Source: Agapanthus africanus (lineage: Eukaryota; Streptophyta; Magnoliopsida; Asparagales; Amaryllidaceae). From it: a stretch of DNA of 64,000 nucleotides. The notes under the pieces are model-generated. The model searched no databases and had not been told where the DNA came from. It saw only the letters and a list, made by a program, of their open reading frames with translations. Positions within the stretch are counted from its first letter, which is position 1. Each line of letters opens with the position of its first letter. The DNA lies in NCBI GenBank assembly GCA_030015575.1, contig CM057337.1, forward strand, positions 333,694,583-333,758,582, in the 5' to 3' direction. The translations under genes were made by a program, and so were the position numbers. Positions 10,627 to 24,500 of this stretch are shown piece by piece.

Positions 10627-13424
10627 TTGACTGGTACTGATCTCTCTGCTTCACTCGAACGGACTTTTGAAATGTACATGAAAAGAATGTCGGCCGAATT
10701 TAGGTCTTCCCTCGATAAATTTGAGAAAAACTCTGACCTCCAAGCTGAGAGTTTAAAATCGATGGAAGCAGAAATTTCACGATTAAAAGCCGAAATGAGT
10801 GCGAGAGAAAAAGGGAAACTTCCGTCTCAACCCTTACCGAATCCTGAGCATTCACAACACTACAATGTGAGTGCCATCACAACGTTGAGATCAGGAAGAG
10901 TGCTGAATAATCATGTTGGGGAAGAGATTGATGATGCTGAAAAATCTATCAATAACACCCCGGCTGAGACCTTTCCTTACACACACACTTCTACTTCTGA
11001 TCCTTGTTCTTCTACCCCACCGCCTTCTTGCGAGCCTATTCTTCGTTTCCCACAAGGCTCGTTACCTCAGCAACCCTCTTCTAGTCCACCAAAGATGATT
11101 CCCACTCCTATTCTGGGATCACTTCCACACACACCACCTTCTCCTATGATGGACCCAGCTTTTATTGCTAAAGCACCTTATCCGAATATGTTAAAGGGTA
11201 ACAAATCGAGTCCACATATGGAGGAAATTATAGAAATGTTCAAACAGGTTAACATCAACATCCCTCTCCTAGATGCTATTCAACAAGTCCCTGCTTATGC
11301 GAAAATTCTTAAAGGTTTGTGCACTAGGAAGAGGAAGACTCAAGTGCCCAAAAAGGTCTTCATGACAAATAATGTTAGCACTGCTTTTACCCCACATTTA
11401 CCAAAGAAACATAAGGACCCAGGATGTCCTACAATATCGATTTCTATTGGGGGTAAAAACATCAACCGTGCTCTTCTTGACCTTGGCGCAAGTGTTAACC
11501 TGCTTCCATATTCTGTATACGAGCAGTTAGGGATTGGAGAGTTGAAACCAGCTCACTGCACTCTCCAAATGGCAGATCGTTCAATCACCAAACCTAGGGG
11601 TGAACTGGAGGATGTGTTAATAAAAGTCGGGGAATTTGTATTCGCTGTGGACTTCATTGTTCTAGATACACAACCTGTAGCAAACCGACGGAATCAAATT
11701 CCGGTGATTTTGGGTCGACCATTCCTTGCCACTTCCAATGCTGTCATTAACTGTCGAAACAGTTCAATGAACCTATCTTTTGGAAAAATGACAATTGAAC
11801 TGAATATCTACAAAATTGGAAGTCAGCCATCTGAACCCTCTGCTCATATACTTGATGTTTGTTCTGTCCACGAGATTGCTCCCAAAAGTTGCGAAGTTGA
11901 TAAACTTTGCTTTGAAGATCTCGATGACACTACCACATCAATATTTGATATTGCACATCTTAGTAAGGACACATTTTCCACGCTTGAGTCCGACACTCTT
12001 AACTCATCACCTTCCGAGTCTGTATCTTTCACAGGCTATGAGCTTCTTTGTGACTCCGAAAATCATTCAATGATCCCACCTTCTATTATTTCTCCGCCAG
12101 CATTAGATCTCAAACTTTTACCTTCTCATCTTAAATATACATATTTAGGTGAGAATGAGTCTTTACAGGTGATCATATCCGCTTCTCTAGCATCAGAGCA
12201 AGAGAACGCGCTTTTGACGGTACTGAGATCTAATAGGCAGACGTTTGGTTGGACCATGGCTGACATCAAAGGGATTAGTCCCTTGATTGTTGAACATCAT
12301 ATACATTTGATGGATGAAGCCAAGCCAACCCGAGAACCACAGAGACGGTTAAACCCCCTCATAAAGGATGCAGTGAAGAAAGAAATCGTCAAATGCCTTG
12401 ACAATGGTATCATTTACCCAATCACCGATAGCCAATGGGTAAGTCCAATTCATGTCGTCCCTAAGAAATCTGGCATCACAGTCATTACCAATGAGGCTAA
12501 TGAGTTAATCCAGACACGCGCTCAAACTGGGTGGCGTGTATGTATTGATTACAGGAAACTCAATGCCGCTACGAGAAAAGACCACTTTCCTCTACCTTTC
12601 ATTGACCAAATGCTAGAACGCTTAGCTGGACAGAAGTATTATTGCTTTATGGACGGATACTCTGGCTATAATCAGGCCCCTATTGCCAAAAAGGATCAAC
12701 ATAAAACCACATTTACTTGTCCTTTTGGTACCTTTGCTTATAGACGCATGCCCTTTGGGTTATGCAATGCTCCCGCTACATTTCAGCGGTGTATGATGGG
12801 GATATTCTCGGACATGGTCGAGAATTTTTTGGAGATTTTCATGGACGATTTCTCAATTTTCGGAGATTCTTTTTCTGACTGCCTATCGAATCATGACGCA
12901 GTTCTTACTTGTTGTAAAGAGAAGAACTTAACTTTGAATTAGGAAAAATGCCATTTCATGGTCCAAGAGGGAATTGTGCTTGGACATGTTATTTCACGAA
13001 AAGGCATTAAGGTTGACAAGGCTAAAATAGATGTCATTCAAAACCTTCCTCATCTCAAAAGCGTCAAGGATATCCGATCTTTTCTTTGGCCATGCAGGTT
13101 TTTACAGGAGATTCATTAAGGATTTTAGCAAAATTGCTAGTCCTTTAACTCTTCTCTTGGCCAAGAATACGACCTTCTACTTTGACTCGGATTGTGAGGC
13201 AGCATTCGACTCACTCAAACACTCTCTCACTACAGCCCCCGTTCTATCGTCTCTAGATTGGAACCACCCTTTTGAGCTTATGTGTGATGCATCAGATTTT
13301 GCAGTTGGTGCAGTCTTAGGACAACACATTGAAAAGATGCCACACGTGATCTATTACGCAAGTAAGACCCTGAATGATGCTCAAATTAACTATACAACTA
13401 CTGAAAAAGAACTTTTGGCAGTTG
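10627..13424 (+). pseudogene. Athila-A gag end, protease, RT and start of RNase H
   Basis: This is the same frame as gag: a coiled-coil-like stretch (residues 1-70), a Pro/Ser-rich linker, then protease with LLDLGASVNLLPYSVYEQLG (about 11470-11530; the Athila lineage has DLGAS) and ILGRPFLATSNAVINC near 11710. RT follows with DYRKLNAATRKDHFPLPF (about 12550), MPFGLCNAPATFQ and the catalytic FMDDFSIFG (12838-12864). A stop at 12940-12942 replaces a conserved tryptophan before EKCHF. A one-base insertion near 13084-13088 (CTTTGGCC for CTTGGCC) shifts the frame into the thumb and RNase H (CDASDFAVGAVLGQ, 13270-13320). The sequence is cut at LLAVV by the Tekay insertion; bases 13420-13424 are its TSD. 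Confidence 0.9.
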
Positions 13425-16400
13425 TGTAACAACCGAGTTCAGTTATACCAGCCGTATGTGTTTTTTGTGGTCTTTATTTCATTTACCGTGTTTGGATGCG
13501 AATGGTAGTTTATTTTACATTCGACCCGCTTGCTTGAGCTTGTTATTTCATAGTTATAGAATACCCTAGCATCGTGTTTTTTGCATAGAACAATTTAAGT
13601 CACGTAAAATAATTTAAAAGTACATAGCATGGCCTGCATAGTACCCCTAACCCTGTGGTAGCGTCCTTGCATCGTGTTCTCGTCCCGTTCAGTGAAACAG
13701 ACGTGTTTGGATGGTTACGCGCACGTACGTGCGTCCGTTCTTGGGCTGTGCTTTTTCGTTACATAATCTTTCATTTCAAATTTTGGAACTTGCATAAAAT
13801 TCTCGTATTTCAAATCTAAAATTTTGGACCCGACCCGGGCGCATTTCTGAATTATTTTGTATCCCGCCAAATTCTAATTATTTTAAATTTCTTTAATTCG
13901 TTTAATATTTCTTTAACAGCTTAAGATTTTCTACTGCTAACAAAATTATTTTTAACCACTAAAATCTTTTCTTTTTATTTTTTTAGAAACCTTTCTCATA
14001 ACCCAGCTTCTCTCTTCCTCCCGTGGCCCCACCGCAAGCCAATCATATCCCTTCCTTCTTTGCACCGGGCCCCATGCAAATCCTCTCTTCTTTCCCTTTC
14101 TCTTTCTCTCTCTGCTCCGCAGCTCTCTCTCTCTCTTCCTCTCTCTCTCTTCTCTTTCTCTCTCCTCTCTCTCCTCTCTCTCTTCTCGTGATTACTGTGC
14201 TCTTCTCGAGTCGGGTCACCGCCTTCTGCTTTCGTCACCCCCTCCTAAAATCCCTCCTTCCTTTTAAAAAAACCACCCCGAGCGCCTTCACGAAACCCAT
14301 CCTAGCTCTGCCGCCTCCATCAACCCTAACCCTATTTCCTCCGCTCCTCAACCCTCGTCGACACCCTCCTTATCCTCTCGTCACCCTCATCTCCATCATC
14401 TTCTTCTTTTTCTTCTTCCCGAGCCACTGCGCCTTGCACACACCCACAAAACCCTAAGAACCCAACGTCACCGGTCGTCCCCGACGACCCCAACCTCACA
14501 CCCACCATCATCACCATCTTATTTCCTTCCTCTCCTCTACATCATTCCATCACTAATACCCCGACACCAGCCCTGCACTCAAAACCGACCACAAACCCTA
14601 AACCTAACCTAAACACCAAACCCTCACCGCCGGAGCTCCGTTCACCGCCGTTCACACTCCCCTCTACGACCACAGAACACCTTCACAGTAAGCTTCCTCT
14701 CCTCCTCCCTTCTTCCATTCCTTTCTCCTTCCTTTCTTTTCTTCTTTATGTATTTTTACTTCTCGTGTTCACTGTTGTTTCTTGGTTGCCGGAATCCGAC
14801 CGTGCCGGCGACGATCCCGATGACCCAGCGAGGATATCTGGCCGTGTGATTCCATCGTGCGTTGTTTGGACCCATTCCGTGTACCGTGAGCGCGTCGCGA
14901 CTTTTCTCGCCAACGTGAGACGTTCCGTATACCGTGTCGCGATCCGTCGAGGCAAGTAAAACTTGCTACATGCTATCTATATGATTTTATAACTATTTAT
15001 TTGCATATTACACCTATAGATCAAATCTAAAGTCACGTGTTCCAATTTAACAGTTCGATGTTCCGGTTATATCTTTTAGATTCAGGACTTGAAACATACC
15101 CGTTGCATTTTAGTTTACCATACATAGGACCCCCATCCACATTTAAATCACATAATAATTATCTGCATAGCTCACAGTACCTTTTAACAGTTCTACCCTA
15201 TCGGATACCCGTTTGCATCCATTTAACCTATTTTTATATATAATTGCATCACTAGGTCTTTTAATGCATGTTAATGTGATTTTAATACTCCCTATTCATT
15301 TAAGTGTATGATACTTAATGTTGGAACCATAACCCTAACTCTAATCGATAATCGTACATCCATATAGTTTAATATGTACCTATTTGCATATCGTATTACA
15401 TGTTCCAGTTTATTGTTATATTAGTACCCATGCTTGTTTTGTATACCCATGCTTATGCTCGTTTGATTATGAGCACCCACTTGACATCTTGCGCACCCTG
15501 ACATGACTTATTACACCTATTACTTGACACGACATGGTACCGTGCAACTCTTTACATGACATGACACCTATATATATTACTTGACTTGACCTGATGTACC
15601 ATGCCTTACCTGTTACCTGATCTTATGTCTAATGCCAACAAACCTGACCTGTTGTCCTTACGGACAGTTCCTGTTGTCTATCCAGACAAACCTCTACCTG
15701 CCTGATCCTGTGTTGGCATTAGCTCCAGATTATTTAATACTTGACTTGAATACACAATCTGGAGGTATGGGGAAATCAATGATGAAACCTGATTTGTAAC
15801 TCGACAGTTCGCTACCTTTACTGATCAGTTTTAGAGGCTAGGCCAGCCTTGGGATGATGCTGCTGACATCGTCCATCGTTATCCATTACTTTTAGAGGCT
15901 AGGCCAGCCTTGGGATGATGCCATGGACATCATTCATCGTTACCCTTTTTCCTTTAGTGCCTAGCGGCATGTCTCGGTTTCAGCCCGAGAATCTTCACCG
16001 TGATCCCGGTCACGCACGGGATACTATTGAGTTAAATCGATGATTCATAAAATTGATTTCAAGACTTGAGAGTAGTTAACCCAATAGACCAGTTTAGATT
16101 ACTCACTGCACACTACCTTTCGCTGCCCTGATTTATATTGCTGTTACACCTGCTTTACCATTTGTGATCATACTTGCATGTCTTGCTACTCTGTTTACAT
16201 ATTATTGCTTGATATTATGACGCGCTGACGTCTGGGTTTTGCATGGCCCAGATTCCTTACCCTTGCTGCAGTCCGAGCAGGAGTACTTCAGTCAGCAGGC
16301 TAAGCAGTGAGGACTTGCTAGTAGTTAGTTCATTTTACTTTCAGTATTATTTCATTTCTGATGTGTGCCCGCATTATGGGACATACATTCCAGTTATTCT

Positions 16401-16603
16401 TGTATTGGATCTTTCGCTTCCGCATTATTTTATTCTTGACTCGTTTATTTCTGGCTTATGGACATGTGTTAGATAGTTTATTATTGTTCTTGATATCTCT
16501 ACAGCCGTAATATGACTGTGGATGGATATTTCCTACCTACAGGTAGCATGGTTGGTTATGTCACGTGCCCATCTTAGCGTACTCTGGGAAGCGGGGCGTG
16601 ACA
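13425..16603 (+). repeat. Tekay-like 5' LTR (3179 bp)
   Basis: It starts TGTAACAACCGAG and ends GGGGCGTGACA, ten bases before the PBS. It has a CT-rich stretch at about 14085-14190, a 61-bp tandem repeat near 15829-15950 and many GACATG/TTGAC-like short repeats at 15480-15610. Compared with the 3' LTR it lacks about nine bases after TTATACCA near the start. The open frames inside come from low-complexity CT-rich sequence and are not credible genes. Confidence 0.9.
15829..15950 (+). repeat. 61-bp tandem repeat in Tekay LTR
   Basis: There are two copies of a unit starting TTTTAGAGGCTAGGCCAGCC (15829 and 15890) with period 61. Both copies are also present in the 3' LTR (about 23910-24030), so the duplication predates this insertion. 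Confidence 0.75.
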
Positions 16604-16612
16604 TGGTTCTTT

Positions 16613-16625
16613 TGGTATCAGAGCC
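16613..16625 (+). promoter_or_regulatory. Primer binding site, tRNA-iMet type (Tekay-like)
   Basis: TGGTATCAGAGCC followed by ATAGG lies nine bases after the LTR end. This is the usual Tekay/Del primer site, complementary to initiator tRNA-Met. Confidence 0.9.
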
Positions 16626-17001
16626 ATAGGTTATAGGTTAATCAGGTTTGATTCTTTTGTAGTTGGGTATTGGACCCAATACACGAATCAGAATACTCGT
16701 GATTAGGAAACATGTCCTGCCACCTTACCGTTTTACCATTCTTGAATCTTAACCTCCTCCTGATTATACTTTTACGATATGCAAACCTCCTTTGCATGTC
16801 AACTCAAAACCTGGTTCCTTGTTTATCTCTAGAACTTAGACGACTTGGGTGGAGTTATGTAATTGTAGCTATGATACCGCGGTATGGTTACAATGCGGTA
16901 CTCTATTTAAGTAACTTGGAGTTCTAGCCTTGATTCATATCCTTAACCTATATTTGAATCTGTTATCATGCTAATCCTTTTGGTGCTTTGATTTCAGGAA
17001 C
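16626..17001 (+). other. Tekay-like leader with possible splice acceptor
   Basis: This is untranslated. It ends in a pyrimidine-rich run and TTTCAG (AG at 16996-16997) four bases before the gag ATG, a good match to a plant 3' splice site. The palindrome ATACCGCGGTAT at 16874-16885 has no partner 31 bp away. Confidence 0.55.
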
Positions 17002-20000
17002 ATGGCAGACAAAAATCTGAAGACATACCAAAGGCATGTTGACGAAGCCGCTATGCTTGGAGTAATACGTGGGATGTTGGAGAACCAAAGGCGGCAGACC
17101 GAGCTGAACCAGCAGCAAGCTGACTCCTTAAAGGAAGGCTTACGGACCGTTCAGTAGTCCGTGAACAATGTTGTGGCCAGACCAGTTGATCGTGTGGGAA
17201 CCGCAGCAGATTTCAGAAGACTGGGTCCATCTGTCTTTACTGGTTTGGAGGAGCCGTTGTCAGCGGAGCAGTGGCTTGTTAACACGGAGAATTTACTCAT
17301 TGCGGCACAAATCCCCGAAGATAAGAGAGTGGATGTGGTACGCATCTAATTGGTGGATTACGCCCGTGAATGGTGGCTTGTGGAAGAGACCCGCTTGTCC
17401 AAGCCGACCAAGTGGGCGGATTTTTCAAAGAGTTTCCTGGAGAAGTTCTTCCCGCGGACTGCACGGGAGGAAATGGAAGAAAAGTTCATCAGTCTAAAGC
17501 AGAATGGTGCACCTGTAGATGTACATGCAGCTGAGTGGACGCGGCTCAGTAGATTCGCTGGACCTTTGGTTGCCAACGATGCTGATATGGCAAGGAGGTT
17601 CATGCGCAGTTTGGATGTGGACATCCAGAGGCAGATTGTCTCCCTGGGTTTGACCACTTTCTTACAGGTACTTACGGCGGCCCGAGAACAGCAGAGCCTA
17701 TCTGTGAAGACTGGGAGTGCACAGCAGACAACAATTACAGTACGGAAGCTGGCTTTTGCACCGAACCGAGCGCATGGACACAGAGGTATTCCAATGAACT
17801 GTCGTGGCGTAACACCTATGAAGAAGCCTGCTGTCGTTGATCAAAGAAGGAGCGTGATTTGTAACTACTGCCATTTACTTGGACATGTGCAAAGAGACCG
17901 TCGAAGGAGGCAAGGGCTTTGTTTGGTTTGTCGATCGGCGGATCATACTATTAACGCTTCTCCGTCGAAACTTCGCACAAAGGATGATCTTCTGAAGCCG
18001 CCGCAGAAACTGTTTCCGGGACAGAAGCAGCTGACTCAGGGACCCAATCAAGCTCGAGCTTTTACCCTGACGGCTGAGGAAGCTAAAGCTTCAGGAGAAA
18101 TTGTTTCAGGTATTCTACTTGTTCATGGTTTTCCCGCATTAGCGTTATTTGATTCTGGTGCATCCCATTGTTTTATGTCGTCCAAGTTTATTGCTACACA
18201 CTCGATTACTTGCACGACCCTGTCTAGTTTCTGGGACATACACACTGGGAATGGGGAAATCATATCTAGTAGAGAGTGTAAGGATTGTGCAGTTGTTGTT
18301 TGCGGACGGGAGCTTTTTGCAGATTTCTTGGTGATTGATACGGGCAGCTATGAAGTCGTCTTGGGAATGGATTTTCTCGGCACTTTCCACGCTCACATCG
18401 ATTGTAGGGCAAAGAAAGTAATTTTCCAGATTCCCGGACATCCAAAGTTTATCTTCACTGGAGGAAGCAGTTCTGTCGGGCCAGTCGAGTTTAGGGATAG
18501 GCCGACAGCTAATGTTCTTTCGTCGATAGAAGTTGCTCAGGTTGAAACGCTAGCTGTTGTTCGAGATTTCATGGATGTGTTTAAAGACATATCAGGTTTA
18601 CCGCCAAAGCGAGACGTGGAGTTCGCAATTGATCTTGTTCCTGGTGCGGTGCCAGTTTCTAAAGCGTATTATCCAATGGCACCAGTAGAGTTGGAAGAAA
18701 TTAAGAAGCAGGTTACTGAATTACTTGAGAAGGGTTGGATTCGAAGCAGTAACTCTCCTTGGGGAGCTCCAGTTCTTCTAGTCAAGAAGAAAGATGGCAC
18801 GAGGAGAATGTGCATCGATTATCGAGAACTAAACCGGGTGACTATTAAGAACAAGTACCCGATCCCTCGCATTGGCGAATTATTTGAGCAGCTTAGTGGC
18901 GTGAGGGTATTCTCGAAGCTGGATTTGCGATCTGGATATCATCAGGTCCGAGTTAAAACAGATGATATTTGCAAGACGGCGTTCCGAACTCGGTATGGAC
19001 ATTACGAGTATTTTGTGATGCCCTTCGGAGTAACGAATGCACCGGCGATATTCATGGACTTGATGAACCGAATCTTTTCACCATTCTTGGACCAGTTTAT
19101 TGTGGTGTTCATTGATGATATTCTGGTCTACTCGAAGAGTATCGAAGAGCATGCAGAACATTTGAAGATCGCACTGCAGACGCTAAGACAAGAAAGATTA
19201 TATGCAAAGATGAGCAAGTGCGAGTTTTGGCTAGAAGAAGTAAAGATTTTGGGGCATGTCGTGTCTGGCGATGGAATCGCCGTTGATCCCGAAAAGATTG
19301 CAGCAGTTCGAGATTGGCCGATTCCGAAGAATGTTGCGGAGATAAGAAGCATCCTTGGACTCGCTGGGTATTACAGACGGTTTGTGGAGAACTTTGCTCG
19401 TCTGGCAGAGCCGTTGACCAAGCTTATGCGCAAGGAGGTACCATTTGTGTGGACGGATAATTGTGCGTCAGCTTTTAAGGCGTTGAAGCAGAGATTGATA
19501 ACCGCTCCTATTCTGACCGTGCCAGACAGTTCCGGAGGATTGGTAATTCACAGCGACGCATCTGGAAAAGGATTGGGATGTGTTTTAATGCAGCATGGGA
19601 AGGTTATAGCGTACGCATCGAGACAATTGAAGACCTATGAGAAGAATTACCCAACTCATGACTTGGAGCTTGCGGCTGTGATCTTCGCTTTGAAGATTTG
19701 GAGACACTACCTTTTGGCCGAAAGGATCGAGGTTTTCACCGATCATAAAAGCTTGAAGTATGTGTTCATGCAGAAGGAGCTTAATATGAGGCAACGTAGA
19801 TGGTTGGAGCTGATGGCTGACTACGATCTTGATCTTAAGTACCATCCGGGGAAAGTTAATGTCGTGCCGGATGCGCTCAGTCGGTTGCCAGCAATTCAGA
19901 TGTTGACTACACAGAAGGAGCTCATTGAAGACTTTCGAAGATTTGATTTGGAGGTTGTGCTACCGCATTCTTCGGGACAGTTGATGCAGCTGCAGGTACA

Positions 20001-20034
20001 TTCGTCATTGATCGAGAACATTAAAGCAGCGTAG
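17002..20034 (+). pseudogene. Tekay-like gag, protease, RT and RNase H
   Basis: The frame starts at ATG 17002 (MADKNLKTY) and stays open apart from stops at 17155-17157 (after TVQ), 17347-17349 and 20032-20034 (KAA-stop-SQDP; probably CAG to TAG). The gag capsid (PSVFTGLEEPLSAEQWL...[16 protein letters not shown]) spans 17200-17640. The zinc-knuckle region ([23 protein letters not shown], about 17860-17950) has lost a cysteine. Protease has FDSGASHCF near 18150. RT has [21 protein letters not shown] near 18810 and the catalytic [11 protein letters not shown] near 19110. RNase H has [19 protein letters not shown] near 19550 and [11 protein letters not shown] near 19735, ending [14 protein letters not shown]. 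Confidence 0.92.
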
Positions 20035-21431
20035 TCGCAGGACCCTAGATTGCAAAAGTTTCGAGAACAGGTTGAAGTTGGACTTCAAACTGACTTACTG
20101 ATCTATGAAGATGGTTCGTTGAGATATGGTAGCCGTTTGTGTGTGCCAAAGGGAGATATTCGCGAAGAGCTTATGAAGGAGACGCACAGTTCAGCATATT
20201 CCGTACATCCAGGAGGCACAAAGATGTACCGAGATATACGACAGCATTTCTGGTGGGAAGGCATGAAACGGGAGATTGCCCGCTTTGTGGCAAAGTGCTT
20301 GGTGTGTCAGCAAGTTAAGGCTGAACATCAAAGGGTTGCTGGTTTATTGCAACCACTTCAATTCCTCAGTGGAAGTGGGAACATATAACCATGGATTTCG
20401 TGACGGCTTTACTGCGGAGCCCAAAAGGCAACAATGCAGTTTGGGTGATTGTTGATCGTTTGACCAAGGCAGCTCATTTCATCCCTTTTCGAGTTGGTCA
20501 ATCAACAGAAACTTTGGCAGAATGGTACATGCAGGAGATTGTATGATTGCATGGAATACCAGTGAGCATCGTGTCCGACCGTGACACTCGTTTCTTATCA
20601 CACTTTTGGAGGAGCTTACAGGAAAGTTTGGGGACTCGATTGAAATTTAGCACAGCTTATCATCCTCAGACAGATGGCCAGTCGGAGAGAACGATCCAAA
20701 CTCTTGAAGACATGTTGAGGGCTTGCATGTTGGACTTCAAGGGTTCATGGAAGGATCATCTACATTTAGTGGAGTTTTCTTACAACAACAGTTTCCAGGC
20801 GACTATACAGATGGCTCCATTCGAAGCTTTATATGGTCGCAAGTGTCGTTCACCTGTTTGTTGGGACAATGTCGGTGAACGAAGATTGTTGGGACCAGAT
20901 TTGGTTATGCAGACAGTTGAGAAAATTAACGCTATCCGGAATCATATGAAAGTAACACAAGACCAACAGATGAGTTAGGCAGATATGTCGCGAAGACCTC
21001 TAGAGTTCGCCGTGGGTGATTTGGTATTCTTGAAGATATCACCGACTAGAGGGGTGATTCGTTTCGGAAGTCGAGGAAAACTCAGTCCTCGATTCGTTGG
21101 ACCTTTTGAGATTTTGGAGCGTGTTGGTGAGGTAGCGTATCGATTGGCGTTACCGCAATCCTTGGCGAATGTTCATGATGTGTTTCACGTATCTCAACTC
21201 CGTAAATATGTTCGAGATGAAACACATGTGTTGGATCATTCGGAGCTGACCGTCCAAGAAGACTTGAGTTTTGAGGAGAGACCGATTGTGATTGTGGATC
21301 GAAGGGAAAAGGTTCTTAAGAACAAGGTTATCTCTTTTGTACTTGTTTCTTGGGGTAATCGCTCACATGGAGAGTCAACTTGGGAGCGAGAAGATGAAAT
21401 CCGGCAGAAGTTTCCCCATCTTTTCTTGTAG
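20035..21431 (+). pseudogene. Tekay-like integrase with chromodomain-like end
   Basis: The zinc-binding HHCC region (HPGGTKMYRDIRQHFWW...CLVCQQVKAEHQ) is at 20205-20335. A frameshift near 20360-20370 precedes WKWEHITMDFVT. The core has the catalytic D in IVDRLTK's vicinity, IVSDRDTRF near 20570 and [14 protein letters not shown] near 20670. Stops lie at 20544-20546 (TGA where an arginine CGA is expected) and 20976-20978. The C-terminal region (GDLVFLKISPTRGV, ...VFHVSQLRKYV) is followed by a chromodomain-like segment (PIVIVDRREKVLKNKVISFV...SWGNRSHGESTWEREDEIR) at about 21280-21415, which in this clade guides insertion to heterochromatin. The final stop is at 21429-21431. Confidence 0.9.
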
Positions 21432-21501
21432 TTTGTTGGTCGTTTATCCTTTTTGTGTTCTTGGAATTTCGATGACGAAATTCTTTTGTAGTTGGGTATA
21501 A
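21432..21501 (+). other. Region with degenerate polypurine tract (Tekay-like)
   Basis: There are seventy bases between the integrase stop and the 3' LTR. The segment GATGACGAAATTCTTTTGTA followed by GTTGGGTATAA occupies the place of the Tekay polypurine tract, but the purine run is interrupted by thymines and probably decayed. Confidence 0.55.
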
Positions 21502-24500
21502 TGTAACAACCGAGTTCAGTTATACCAATTTCTGTTGCCGTATGTGTTTTTTGTGGTGTTTATTTCATTTACCGTGTTTGGATGTGAATGGTAGTTTATT
21601 TTACATTCGACCCGCTTGCTTAAGCTTATTATTTCATAGTTATAGAATACCCTAGCATCGCGTTTTTTGCATACAACAATTTAAGTCACGTAAAATAATT
21701 TAAAAGTACATAGCATGGCCTGCATAGTACCCCTAACCCTGTGGTAGTGTCCTTACATCGTGTTCTCATCCCGTTCAGTGAAACGAACATGTTTGGATGG
21801 CTACGCGCACGTACGTGCGTCCATTCTTGGGGGTGTGCTTTTTCGTTACATAATCTTTCATTTCAAATTTTGGAACTTGCATAAAATTCTCGTATTTCAA
21901 ATCTAAAATTTTGGACCCGACCCTGGCGCATTTCTGAATTATTTTGTATCCCGCCAAATTATAATTATTTTAAATTTCTTTAATTCGTTTAATATTTCTT
22001 TAACAGCTTAAGATTTTCTACTGCTAACGAAATTATTTTTAACCACTAAAATCTTTTCTTTTTATTTTTTTAGAAACCTTTCTCATAGCCCAGCTTCTCT
22101 CTTCCTCCCCTGGCCCCACCGCAAGCCAATCATATCCCTTCCTTCTTTGCACCGGGCCCCACGCAAATCCCCTCTCTTCTTTCCCTTTCTCTTTCTCTCT
22201 CTGCTCCGCAGCTCTCTCTCTCTCTTCCCTTTCTCTCTCCTCTCGCGCCTCTCTCTCTCTTCTCGCGATTACTGTGCTCTTCTCGAATCGGGTCACCGCC
22301 TTCTGCTATCGTCACCTCCCTCCTAAAATCCCTCCTTCTTCCTTTTAAAAAAACCACCCCGAGCGCCTTCACAAGACCCATCCTAGCTCTGCCGCCTCCA
22401 TCAACCCTAACCCTATTTCCTCCGCTCCTCAACCCTCTTCGACACCCTCTTTATCCTCTCGTCACCCTCATCTCCATCATCTTCTTCTTTTTCCTTCTTC
22501 CCGAGCCACTGCGCCCTGCACACACCCACAAAACCCTAAGAACCCAACGTCACCGGTCGTCGCCGACGACCCTAGCCTCACACCCACCATCATCACCATT
22601 TCATTTCCTTCCCCTCCTCTACATCATTCCCTCACTAATACCCCGACACCAGCCCTGCACTCAAAACCGACTACAAACCTTAAACCTAACCCAAATACCA
22701 AACCCTCACCGCCGAAGCTCCGTTCACCGCCGTTCACACTCCCCTCTACGACCACAGAATACCTTCACAGTAAGCTTCCTCTCCTCCTCCCTTCTTCCAT
22801 TCCTTTCTCCTTCCTTTCTTTTCTTCTTTATGTATTTTTACTTCTCGTGTTCACTGTTGTTTCTTGGTTGCTGGAATCCGACCGTGCCGGCGACGATCCC
22901 GATGACCCAGCGAGGATATCTGGCCATGTGATTCCATCGTGCGTTGTTTGGACTCATTCCGTGTACCGTGCGCGCGTCGCGACTTTTCTCGCCGACGTGA
23001 GACGTTCCGTATACCGTGTCGCGATCCGTCGAGGCAAGTAAAACTTGCTACATGCTATCTATATGATTTTATAACTATTTATTTGCATATTACACCTATA
23101 GATCGAATCTAAAGTCACGTGTTCCAATTTAACAGTTCGATGTTCCGGTTATATCTTTTAGATTCAGGACTTGAAACATACCCGTTGCATTTTAGTTTAC
23201 CATACATAGGACCCCTATCCACATTTAAATCACATAATAATTATCTGCATAGCTCACAGTACCTTTTAACAGTTCTACCCCATCGAATACCTGTTTGCAT
23301 TCATTTAACCTATTTTTATATATAATTGCATCACTAGGTCATTTAATGCATGTTAATGTGATTTTAATACTCCCTATTCATTTAAGTGTATGATACTTAA
23401 TGTTGGAACCATAACCCTAACTCTAATCGATAACCTTACATCCATATAGTTTAATCTGTACCTATTTGCATATCGTATTACATGTTCCAGTTTATTGTTA
23501 TATTAGTACCCATGCTTGTTTTGTATACCCATGCTTATGCTGGTTTGATTATGAACACCCACTTGACATCTTGCGCACCCTGACATGACTTGTTACACCT
23601 ATTACTTGACACGACATGGTACCGTGCAACTCTTGACATGACATGACACCTATATACATTACTTGACTTGATCTGATGTACCATGCCTTACCTGTTACCT
23701 GATCTTGTGTCTAATGCAAACAAACCTGACTTGTTGTCCTTACGGACAGTTCCTGTTGTCTATCCAGACAAACCTGTACCTGCCTGATCCTGTGTTGGCA
23801 TTAGCTCCAGATTATTTAATACTTGATTTGAATACACAACCTGGGGGTATGGGGAAATCAATGATAAAACCTGATTTGTAACTTGACAGTTCGCTACCTT
23901 TACTGATCAGTTTTAGAGGCTATGCCAGCCTTAGGATGATGCTGCTGACATCGTCCGTCGTTATCCATTACTTTTAGAGGCTAGGCCAGCCTTGGGATGA
24001 TGCCATGGACATCATTCATCGTTACCCTTTTCCTTTAGTGCCTAGCGGCATGTCTCGGTTTCAGCCCGAGAATCTTCACAGTGATCCCGGGCACGCACGG
24101 GATACTATTGAGTTACATCGATGATTCATAAAATTGATTTCAAGACTTGAGAGTAGTTAACCCAATAGACCAGTTTAGATTACTCACTGCACACTACCTT
24201 TCACTGCCCTGATTTATATTGCTGTTACACCTGCTTTACCATTTGTGATCATACTTGCATGTCTTGCTACTCTGTTTACATATTATTGCTTGATGTTATG
24301 ACGCACTGACTGTTAGTTATATGTATGCCCTAGAGGCCATTACTGTACATTGGATGTATATTGTAGTGGATGCTTGGACATATATAGGTAGGACTTTCTT
24401 GGTCGACATGATAGTACGCTATCTGGTTGCTCTTTATCTTAACATGTATACTTTCTGTCTCTCTGTTACATGTTGATAAAGCCCTTAGGATGTGTACTCG

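Noticed and set aside
14023..14457. Open frame of 144 codons in the Tekay LTR
   Set aside because: It is made of CT-rich low-complexity sequence (Ser/Leu/Phe/Pro only), disrupted in the 3' LTR copy, and has no known domain.
16874..16885. ATACCGCGGTAT in the Tekay leader as a further member of the palindrome pair family
   Set aside because: It has no partner at 30-32 bp on either side and a different palindrome core; single CCGCGG sites occur by chance.
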